From the NCBI RefSeq assembly GCF_001885585.1, contig NZ_LSRP01000107.1, positions 1 through 64,000 of the forward strand: a DNA stretch of 64,000 bases, in the 5' to 3' direction. The translations under genes and the position numbers were made by a program. Each line of letters starts with the position of its first letter. The first letter of the stretch is position 1. The DNA is from Pararhizobium antarcticum (GTDB lineage Bacteria > Pseudomonadota > Alphaproteobacteria > Rhizobiales > Rhizobiaceae). The notes beneath the pieces were generated by a model. That model did not search any database and was not told the origin of the DNA. It saw nothing but the letters and a program-made list of their open reading frames with translations. This document shows positions 57,677 through 64,000 of this stretch, piece after piece.

Positions 57677-58707
57677 TGCGCCCCGGCCCGCGCAACCTGA
57701 TCACCGATGTCGCCGGCCTGACGGTCGGAAACGCGGCGGACGACGTTCTGAAATCCGGCGTCTCCGTTGTCCTTTGCGATCCGCCGGCCGTCGCCGCCGT
57801 GCAGGTGCTCGGGGGTGCGCCCGGCACCCGCGAGACCGACCTGCTCGCGCCCCACAATACCGTCCAGACCGTTGATGCCATTGTACTGTCGGGCGGTTCC
57901 GCCTTCGGCCTTGATGCCGCCTCTGGTGTGCAGGCAGCCTTGCGGGCGATGGGGCGCGGCTTTGCTGTTGGGTCCCTGCGCGTGCCGATTGTTCCGGCCG
58001 CGATCCTGTTCGATCTCATCAATGGCGGTGACAAGGACTGGGGCCGATATCCGCCCTATCGGGATCTCGGTTTTGCCGCAGTCGAGAGCGCCTCCCGGCA
58101 TTTTGCAACGGGAACGGCCGGTGCCGGCACCGGCGCGCTGACCGCGACCTATAAGGGCGGCCTTGGTTCGGCCTCGACCGTTCTGCCGAACGGCGTAACC
58201 GTCGGCGCGCTGGTTGCGGTCAACGCGCTTGGCTCCGCGACCATCGGCGATACCAGGCACTTCTGGGCCGCGCCTTTCGAGGAAGGCGGCGAGTTTGGCG
58301 ATCTCGGCATGCCCCAGCCGTTTCCGCGCAATGCGCGCGACCTGCGCATCAAGTTCCGCGACCGCTCTATCGACGTACAGAACACCACGATTGCCGTGAT
58401 TGCGACCGATGCCGTCCTGTCAAAGGCGGAGGCCAAACGCCTGGCAATCGCCGCCCATGACGGTTTTTCGCGAGCACTCTGGCCCTCGCATACGCCGCTC
58501 GATGGCGACCTGGTGTTTGCGCTGGCGACCGGCGCAAGCGGCAAGAGCTTGTCCGTATCGGATTTCATCGACCTTGGCGCAGCCGCTGCCGCCACGATGG
58601 CGCGCGCCATTGCGCGTGGCGTCCATGACGCCATTCCTGCTGCAGGCGATCTCCTGCCGGCATGGCGATCGGGCGAACAATGGCGATCGGGCGAGGACAT
58701 GCAATAA
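57676..58707 (+). CDS. P1 family N-terminal nucleophile aminopeptidase (DmpA-like)
   Basis: A 343-residue enzyme of the DmpA/BapA/endo-type 6-aminohexanoate oligomer hydrolase superfamily. It is likely to be cut autocatalytically just before the Thr in VQNTTIAVIATDAVLS, where DmpA has Gly-Ser, giving a new N-terminal nucleophile (here Thr). Other family parts are GLTVGNA, GGSAFGLDAASGV and TATYKGGLGSAS. The start at 57676 (MRPGPRNLITDVAGL) shares a base with the upstream stop (TGATG). The C-terminus ends with a small duplication, WRSGEQ-WRSGED. Substrate unknown. Confidence 0.85.
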   Translation: MRPGPRNLITDVAGLTVGNAADDVLKSGVSVVLCDPPAVAAVQVLGGAPGTRETDLLAPHNTVQTVDAIVLSGGSAFGLDAASGVQAALRAMGRGFAVGSLRVPIVPAAILFDLINGGDKDWGRYPPYRDLGFAAVESASRHFATGTAGAGTGALTATYKGGLGSASTVLPNGVTVGALVAVNALGSATIGDTRHFWAAPFEEGGEFGDLGMPQPFPRNARDLRIKFRDRSIDVQNTTIAVIATDAVLSKAEAKRLAIAAHDGFSRALWPSHTPLDGDLVFALATGASGKSLSVSDFIDLGAAAAATMARAIARGVHDAIPAAGDLLPAWRSGEQWRSGEDMQ

Positions 58708-58786
58708 GGACGACGCAACATCCGCGAATGTTGTTTGATTGCCCCAGCAATGTTATGGCCGGGGAAACTTATGGAGTGCGCCCGAC

Positions 58787-59464
58787 ATGTCCCTTCCGAT
58801 CCGGATTTCCCCTTCCATTCTGGCTGCCGATTTCGCAAAGCTCGGGCAGGATGTGCGCGATGTCGCTACCGCCGGTGCCGATTGGATCCATCTTGACGTG
58901 ATGGATGGGCATTTCGCGCCCAATATCTCCTTTGGTCCTGATGTCATCAAATCGCTGCGCCCCTACACGACGGCGACCTTTGACTGCCACCTGATGATTG
59001 CGCCGGCCGATCCCTATCTCGAAGCCTTCGCAAAGGCGGGCTGCGATATCATCACCGTCCATGCCGAAGCCGGACCCCATCTGCACCGGTCGTTGCAGAC
59101 CATCCGCGCGCTCGGCAAGAAAGCCGGCGTTTCGCTCAATCCGGCCACACCGGAAAGCGTCATCGAATATGTGCTCGACACGGTTGATCTGGTGCTGGTG
59201 ATGACCGTCAATCCGGGATTCGGGGGGCAGAAATTTGTCGAGGCGACCGCCGAAAAGATCCGCCGTATCCGTGCCATGATCGGCGACCGCCCGATCGAGC
59301 TGGAGGTCGATGGCGGCATAGCTCCCGATACGATCGCGATCGCGGCTGCGGCCGGCGCCAATGTCTTCGTCGCCGGCTCGGCGATATTCAAGGCTGGGTC
59401 GATCGAAGGCTACAGGAACGCGATCAGCCAGTTGCGCGCAGCCGCGGAAAGTGGCGTGAAATGA
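58787..59464 (+). CDS. rpe: Ribulose-phosphate 3-epimerase
   Basis: A 225-residue TIM-barrel enzyme of the pentose phosphate pathway and Calvin cycle that interconverts ribulose-5-phosphate and xylulose-5-phosphate. Motifs are [42 protein letters not shown] and EVDGGI. Metal ligands His, Asp, His and Asp lie in these motifs. The start at 58787 ([15 protein letters not shown]) is typical. Confidence 0.96.
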   Translation: MSLPIRISPSILAADFAKLGQDVRDVATAGADWIHLDVMDGHFAPNISFGPDVIKSLRPYTTATFDCHLMIAPADPYLEAFAKAGCDIITVHAEAGPHLHRSLQTIRALGKKAGVSLNPATPESVIEYVLDTVDLVLVMTVNPGFGGQKFVEATAEKIRRIRAMIGDRPIELEVDGGIAPDTIAIAAAAGANVFVAGSAIFKAGSIEGYRNAISQLRAAAESGVK

Positions 59465-59495
59465 GCCGGTCGGAAGGCTACGGCGGTCCGGGCAT

Positions 59496-60050
59496 ATGAG
59501 GGTTGACGCCGAAAACGCGATGCACAGGTCGCCGGGCTTCTTCCGGTGTCTGGGCTGGCGTCTGCTGGCGGCTTTGCCCACCGGTCGGCAATTGCTGTTG
59601 GGAGCGCCGCTCTGGGGCCTGCTCATGGCGGTGTCGGCCGCAATCACCCTTCTGCTCCGGGAGGGGGAAGCCACATTCCAGCTGCCGAAGATCCTCCTGC
59701 TGTTTTTTGCAGGCGGGGCCCTTGCCTGGCCGTTTTCGTATTTTCTGGGCCGTTTTTGCGCCCTCGGTCGCAGCGCCGAAACGCGGTTTGCTGCCTATTT
59801 CCTGTTCTTGACCGTTTTGACGATCGCCGCGACGGCCTTCCTCTATGCCATGGACTACCGGCTTTTCTACGCACGCTGGCATGCCCCACTCGGCACGCGG
59901 ATCTGGCAATACCAGTTCCTGTACACCACGGGTGCGGCTGTCTACCAGTTCGTGGTCCTGGGCATACGGCTCTACCTGCCCTTCGGATTGGCAGCCCTTG
60001 GCGCGACCAGTCTGTGGCTCGCCAGGCGTCCGCACGATATGCAACGTTGA
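59496..60050 (+). CDS. Small integral membrane protein, unknown function
   Basis: A 184-residue protein with about four membrane segments (residues near 33-53, 63-85, 97-117 and 142-170). I do not recognise a named domain, although the hydrophobic pattern resembles conserved membrane proteins found between rpe and purB in rhizobia. An ATG at 59520 is a second possible start. It lies 31 bases after rpe and 64 bases before purB, so it is probably in the same transcript. Confidence 0.7.
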   Translation: MRVDAENAMHRSPGFFRCLGWRLLAALPTGRQLLLGAPLWGLLMAVSAAITLLLREGEATFQLPKILLLFFAGGALAWPFSYFLGRFCALGRSAETRFAAYFLFLTVLTIAATAFLYAMDYRLFYARWHAPLGTRIWQYQFLYTTGAAVYQFVVLGIRLYLPFGLAALGATSLWLARRPHDMQR

Positions 60051-60114
60051 GATTGCCCGCCATCTTTGCTAGAGGCTCAGCCAAACTTATTCTGATGATG
60101 AAAGCTGAAAGCCC

Positions 60115-61416
60115 ATGATCCCGCGTTACTCCCGTCCGGAAATGGTGGCCATCTGGTCGCCCGAAACGAAATTCCGCATCTGGTTCGAGATCGAGGCCCA
60201 CGCCTGCGACGCGCTCGCCGAACTTGGCGTGATCCCGAAGGAAGCCGCACGAACGATCTGGGAAAAGGGCGGAGCCGCCACGTTCGACGTTGCGCGCATC
60301 GACGAGATCGAGGCCGTCACCAAACATGACGTGATTGCCTTCCTCACGCACCTTGCCGAAATCGTCGGTCCGGAGGCGCGCTTCGTGCACCAGGGCATGA
60401 CCTCGTCAGACGTGCTCGACACCTGCTTCAACATCCAGCTCGTCAAGGCGAGCGACCTGCTGCTCGCCGATCTTGACAAGCTGCTCGAAGCCCTGAAACG
60501 CCGCGCTTTCGAGCACAAGGACACGGTCACCATCGGCCGCTCGCACGGCATCCATGCCGAGCCCACCACATTCGGGGTGAAGCTGGCGCTTGCCTATGCC
60601 GAATTCGAGCGCTGCAAGAAGCGCCTGATCGCGGCGCGCGAGGAAATCGCCACCTGCGCCATTTCCGGCGCCGTCGGCACGTTCGCCAATATCGATCCGC
60701 GCGTCGAAGAGCATGTCGCCAAGGCCCTGGGGCTGGCTGCGGAACCGGTTTCGACGCAGGTCATTCCGCGCGACCGCCATGCGATGTACTTTGCGACACT
60801 GGGCGTCATTGCCTCCTGCGTCGAACGCCTGGCGACCGAAATCCGCCACCTGCAGCGCACCGAAGTCCTGGAAGCGGAAGAGTATTTCTCACCCGGCCAG
60901 AAGGGCTCGTCGGCCATGCCGCACAAGCGCAATCCGGTGTTGACCGAAAACCTGACCGGCCTGTCGCGCATGGTCCGCTCCTATGCTTTGCCGGCTATGG
61001 AAAACGTGGCGCTCTGGCACGAACGCGACATCTCGCACTCCTCGGTCGAGCGCATGATCGGTCCGGATGCGACGGTAACCCTGGATTTCTCGCTGGCGCG
61101 TCTCACCGGCGTCATCGACAAGCTTCTTGTCTATCCCGAGACCATGATGAAGAACATGAACAAGTTCCGCGGTCTGGTGCATTCGCAGCGCGTGCTTCTG
61201 GCACTTACCCAGGCCGGCGCCTCGCGAGAGGATTCCTACCGGCTCGTCCAGCGCAATGCGATGCGTGTCTGGGAGGAAGGCAAGGACTTTCTTGAGGAAC
61301 TGCTCGCTGACAGCGAAGTCCGTGCGCTATTGCCGGAAAGCGAGATCCGCGAGAAATTCGACCTTGGCTATCACACCAAACATGTCGACACGATTTTCCA
61401 CCGCGTTTTCGGATAA
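60115..61416 (+). CDS. purB: Adenylosuccinate lyase
   Basis: A 433-residue fumarase/aspartase superfamily enzyme that performs two steps of purine synthesis, releasing fumarate from SAICAR and from adenylosuccinate. The signature GSSAMPHKRNPV is present near residue 265, along with TSSDVLDT and GRSHGIHAEPTTFG. The start (MIPRYSRPEMVAIWS) is typical. Confidence 0.97.
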   Translation: MIPRYSRPEMVAIWSPETKFRIWFEIEAHACDALAELGVIPKEAARTIWEKGGAATFDVARIDEIEAVTKHDVIAFLTHLAEIVGPEARFVHQGMTSSDVLDTCFNIQLVKASDLLLADLDKLLEALKRRAFEHKDTVTIGRSHGIHAEPTTFGVKLALAYAEFERCKKRLIAAREEIATCAISGAVGTFANIDPRVEEHVAKALGLAAEPVSTQVIPRDRHAMYFATLGVIASCVERLATEIRHLQRTEVLEAEEYFSPGQKGSSAMPHKRNPVLTENLTGLSRMVRSYALPAMENVALWHERDISHSSVERMIGPDATVTLDFSLARLTGVIDKLLVYPETMMKNMNKFRGLVHSQRVLLALTQAGASREDSYRLVQRNAMRVWEEGKDFLEELLADSEVRALLPESEIREKFDLGYHTKHVDTIFHRVFG

Positions 61417-61439
61417 TGCCGGCTCCCGGTTGAGGCGTG

Positions 61440-61463
61440 GGAGGGCCCCGTAATGGGCCCTCC
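61440..61463 (+). terminator. Hairpin after purB
   Basis: The arms ggagggccc (61440-61448) and gggccctcc (61455-61463) pair over 9 bp with a 6-base loop. No T-run follows, so it may be a pause or Rho-assisted stop rather than a full intrinsic terminator. Confidence 0.5.
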
Positions 61464-61582
61464 GCACCGACTGTGCGAAATCGGCTCAGATTTCTATAAT
61501 GCCACCGAAATCCCTCAGCTTTCCTTCAGGCCTTTCTGCGACAGTTTTGATCGAGGAATCGATCGGCTTTCGGGGAGGCTCC

Positions 61583-61891
61583 ATGCCGCAGCATCAGGTC
61601 ACGGAACGCAAGGTCCGACGGACGGCAACTACGTTCACCGGCACCGTCACCTGCAAGAACGGGACGAGCCGGGGTATCGTCAAGGACCTGTCACCATCCG
61701 GCATCTGCTTCCAGCTTCATTTCGACATCAATGCCAAGACCGGTCAGGAAGTAACAATCGACAGCGAGGAACTCGGCCATCTGACCGGCATCGTGCATTG
61801 GTACCGTGGCGACAGGATCGGTATCAGGCTGCTCCACACCTCTTCCAATCGGGACGCGCAACTCACCTCCTTCTACAAATATTTCCGCTGA
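61583..61891 (+). CDS. PilZ domain protein (c-di-GMP effector candidate)
   Basis: A 102-residue single PilZ domain. The c-di-GMP contacts R9-K-V-R-R13 (RxxxR) and DLSPSG (D/NxSxxG) are both present. The start at 61583 (MPQHQVTERKVRRTAT) has GGGAGG just upstream. Possible roles are flagellar control, exopolysaccharide or adhesion, but no partner is nearby. The longer reading frame upstream lacks a ribosome site. Confidence 0.88.
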   Translation: MPQHQVTERKVRRTATTFTGTVTCKNGTSRGIVKDLSPSGICFQLHFDINAKTGQEVTIDSEELGHLTGIVHWYRGDRIGIRLLHTSSNRDAQLTSFYKYFR

Positions 61892-61968
61892 AAGCATCGA
61901 TTGCGCCGGCCCGCACCGATGGGCCGCCTCAAAGTCCCGCCCGTCCCAGTCTCGCGGACCCTGTGCAG

Positions 61969-62775
61969 TCAGACCGGCTTTTCGGGCTCGATCAGCTTGC
62001 GATAGAGATGCCAGGTGGCATGGCCGAGAATGGGCATGACCACGGCAAGCCCGACGAAGACCGGGATCGAGCCGAGCACCAGTCCAGCGGCAACGATCAG
62101 CCCCCAGACGGCAATGGGAACCGGATTGGCCAGTGTCGCCCGGATCGATGTCTCGACAGCCGAGACGGCACCAACATCCCGGTCCAGCAACAGCGGAAAC
62201 GATACGACGACGGTAGCCAAAACAATGGCCGCGAAAACGAAGCCGACGGCGTTACCAACGAGAATCAGATTGAAGCCCGCCTCGGTCCCGACGATGCCGT
62301 TCATGAAAGCCGCCAGCGAGGCCGGAGGAACCTCGCCGAGAAACCGCACATACAGCGCCTGCGCAACCACCAGCCAGGCGACGAACAGGATCAGAAGCAT
62401 GGCAGCGACGGCCAGGATCGCCGGCAGCGCCGGAGAATGGCGCACGTCGAACGCATGTCGCCATGCGGTATCGAGACCCCGCTCGCGACGGCGGCTGATT
62501 TCATAAAGCCCGATGGCGGCAACCGGCCCCAAAAGCGCAAAACCGGATGCCAGCGGATAAAGGATCGGCAGCATGTTCACACCCGAACTCCAGGTGGCGA
62601 GAACGACACCGGCGATCGGATAGATGAGACAGAGGAAAACATAGTGGGACGGTTTCGTGCGGAAATCGTCGAAACCAAGACGCAGCGCGTCAAAAACATC
62701 AGAAACGGCGATCTTGCGAACGCCCGGATGTGCAAGCGCCTCGCCCGGCCCCGCCATTACATGAAAAGCTGTCAT
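61969..62775 (-). CDS. DUF2189 integral membrane protein
   Basis: A 268-residue membrane protein with about six helices and the DUF2189 pattern (RKIAVSDVFDALRLGFDDFR at the N-terminus, YPLASGFALLGPVAAIGLYE and GVNMLPILYP in the middle). Some family members were noted near cytochrome oxidase genes, but function is unknown. The start at 62775 (MTAFHVMAGPGEALAH) is reasonable. It is monocistronic. Confidence 0.82.
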   Translation of the reverse strand: MTAFHVMAGPGEALAHPGVRKIAVSDVFDALRLGFDDFRTKPSHYVFLCLIYPIAGVVLATWSSGVNMLPILYPLASGFALLGPVAAIGLYEISRRRERGLDTAWRHAFDVRHSPALPAILAVAAMLLILFVAWLVVAQALYVRFLGEVPPASLAAFMNGIVGTEAGFNLILVGNAVGFVFAAIVLATVVVSFPLLLDRDVGAVSAVETSIRATLANPVPIAVWGLIVAAGLVLGSIPVFVGLAVVMPILGHATWHLYRKLIEPEKPV

Positions 62776-62996
62776 GCCCGTCCTCCGTGTTGAAAAGGTC
62801 CGTTACAGCGTCCGGGAAAGTCATGATGTCATCGTCAAAAAGGCATGGACGGCGACCGCATGCGTTTTGATCCCGTATCGTCGCTGCAGCCGGCAGCAAA
62901 AGCGGGCTCTTACGAGCGCGACTGCAGCTATGCTACACCTGTTTCAAGCGTCTTTCACTTGACTTCCGTCCTGCCCGACCTCACATCGCCGTTACT

Positions 62997-63551
62997 ATGA
63001 AAACATCCGAAGCAGATATCCTCATCGTCCCCGGCTACACCAATTCCGGTCCCGAGCACTGGCAGACCCGCTGGCAGAGCAAACTCACGTCGGCGCGGCG
63101 GGTCGAACAGGCGGAATGGGCCAAACCCGTGCGCGAAGACTGGATCGCGCGCATGGTGGAAGAGGCAAACGCGGCCACAAAGCCCATCGTCATCGTTGCC
63201 CATTCTCTCGGCGTCGCAGCCGTTGCCCATGCGCTTTCGGGTATCGAAAAGAAGATCGCCGGCGCTTTTCTCGTCGCACCCCCGGACGTTGCCAATACCA
63301 AGATCAGGCCGAAACACCTGATGACATTCGGCCCCTACCCGCGCGATCCGCTGCCGTTTCCATCGATGATCGTCGCCAGCCGCAACGACCCGTTCGGCAC
63401 CTATGAACATGCGGGCGACATAGCCAATGCCTGGGGTTCGCTTCTGGTCGATGCCGGGGAATCCGGCCATATCAATACCGAGTCAGGCCATGGTCCCTGG
63501 CCGGAGGGAACCATGGTGTTCGCCCAGTTCATCAGCCGGTTGAAGCCGTGA
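62997..63551 (+). CDS. RBBP9/YdeN-like alpha/beta hydrolase
   Basis: A 184-residue small hydrolase of the RBBP9/YdeN family. It opens with LIVPGYTNSGPEHWQTRW, has the nucleophile-elbow VAHSLGVAAVAHA with Ser, and ends with GHINTESGHGPWPEG, which supplies the catalytic His. Family members are serine hydrolases with unknown natural substrates. The start at 62997 (MKTSEADILIVPGY) is typical. Confidence 0.88.
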   Translation: MKTSEADILIVPGYTNSGPEHWQTRWQSKLTSARRVEQAEWAKPVREDWIARMVEEANAATKPIVIVAHSLGVAAVAHALSGIEKKIAGAFLVAPPDVANTKIRPKHLMTFGPYPRDPLPFPSMIVASRNDPFGTYEHAGDIANAWGSLLVDAGESGHINTESGHGPWPEGTMVFAQFISRLKP

Positions 63552-63688
63552 ATACCGATGCGGTGCAGACAGGTCTCTGTCGCAAAGAATTTACCTGTCC
63601 TGAATTATGCGGCAAAGCGTGCCTCATTAATCCGAACTTCACTGTCCTTGATCATCATCGCCTAAAATGAGCGAGATCGAAGACACCG

Positions 63689-64000
63689 GTGCCCAGCAGA
63701 GATGACGAAAAAAAACACCTGGAACCATGTACGCCGGTGGTGACAGGGTTTGATTCTGGCGTCTTTGCTCAGGCAGCGGGCGGCATTTTCATCATCAGCG
63801 GGGACGGCCTGGTCCAGTTGGCCAATCCCGCGTTTGGCCGCTTGGCCGGATCGCAAGACGCCACACTCATCGGTCTGCCATGGCGCGTGTTCGTGCATCC
63901 GGACGACGCAGCCACCATCGAAGAGACGATTTGCGAGATCCGCAATTCCGTGTATTCGACCAGGACCGTCTCCATGCGTCTGCAACCGACGGGGTCCAGC
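63689..64000 (+). CDS. PAS domain protein, 5' part only (cut by window end)
   Basis: An open frame runs off the right edge. From the GTG at 63689 it begins VPSRDDEKKHLEPCTPVV. A PAS domain follows: AQAAGGIFIISGDGLVQLAN, then PAFGRLAGSQ and HPDDAATIEETI. The frame is open from a stop at 63668, so the start may be this GTG or GTG codons at 63737/63740. The downstream output (kinase, GGDEF or other) is not in the window. I rate the PAS identity as good but the start as uncertain. Confidence 0.7.
   Translation, partial: MPSRDDEKKHLEPCTPVVTGFDSGVFAQAAGGIFIISGDGLVQLANPAFGRLAGSQDATLIGLPWRVFVHPDDAATIEETICEIRNSVYSTRTVSMRLQPTGSS

Noticed and set aside
63662-63985. 107-codon minus-strand open frame at the right edge
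   Set aside because: It is antisense to the PAS-encoding plus-strand frame, which has a recognisable domain.

Overview
The window looks like chromosomal core sequence from an alphaproteobacterium of the Rhizobiaceae (Rhizobium/Agrobacterium/Neorhizobium type). The basis is high GC content, the gene content and order (arsenic cluster, pst-phoU-phoB, gcvTHP behind a tandem glycine riboswitch, suf cluster, sitABCD with a Fur/Mur gene), short ATGA overlaps between genes, and several GTG/TTG starts. The genus is inferred, not proven. I see no IS element, prophage, CRISPR array, tRNA or rRNA. The only broken gene I can support is a small DUF559 remnant at the left edge.

Layout. 106-528: DUF559 pseudogene. 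0.6-4.8 kb: arsenic resistance, with a leftward operon (arsR, LMWP-type arsC, glutaredoxin-type arsC, ACR3) and a divergent rightward arsR-MFS pair. Both arsR genes carry the same 11-bp motif at their starts. 4.9-6.5 kb: SulP/STAS anion transporter behind a structured leader that carries cobalamin-riboswitch-like sequence boxes. 6.5-13.6 kb: leftward phosphate regulon pstS-pstC-pstA-pstB-phoU-phoB, followed by a second PhoB-like gene whose receiver has lost its phospho-acceptor Asp. A Pho box precedes pstS. 13.7-18.4 kb: VOC protein, two L,D-transpeptidase lipoproteins, a small hypothetical protein, and a copper pair (YcnI-PCuAC fusion and a DUF2946-like protein). 18.5-23.2 kb: glycine riboswitch and gcvT-gcvH-gcvP. 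23.2-25.5 kb: soluble three-PAS histidine kinase with a CheY-like regulator.

25.6-32.8 kb: leftward suf operon (NifS/IscS-like desulfurase, sufB, sufC, sufD, sufS, DUF59/SufT-like, sufA) ending at a strong terminator. 33-38 kb: alpha/beta hydrolase, membrane GGDEF protein, anmK, tyrS, mur. 38.2-41.8 kb: sitABCD, convergent with mur, with a candidate Mur operator at the sitA promoter. 41.9-50.6 kb: large AsmA-like/DUF3971 protein, 1-Cys Bcp peroxiredoxin, DUF455 protein, membrane-anchored M23 peptidase, DEAD-box helicase, Nudix hydrolase. 50.7-56.4 kb: leftward operon resembling the accessory genes of molybdenum hydroxylase (CODH/cox) clusters (flavin reductase, MoxR/CoxD, VWA/CoxE, XdhC split over two genes, MPT-binding/MobA-like fusion, TfoX domain), with no hydroxylase subunits in view. 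56.5-64 kb: periplasmic binding protein with an overlapping P1 peptidase, rpe, small membrane protein, purB, PilZ protein, DUF2189 protein, RBBP9-like hydrolase, and the start of a PAS protein cut by the window edge.

Most of the window is conventional. The items most worth a second look are the degenerate-receiver PhoB paralogue, the SulP leader RNA, and the orphan cox-type maturation operon.
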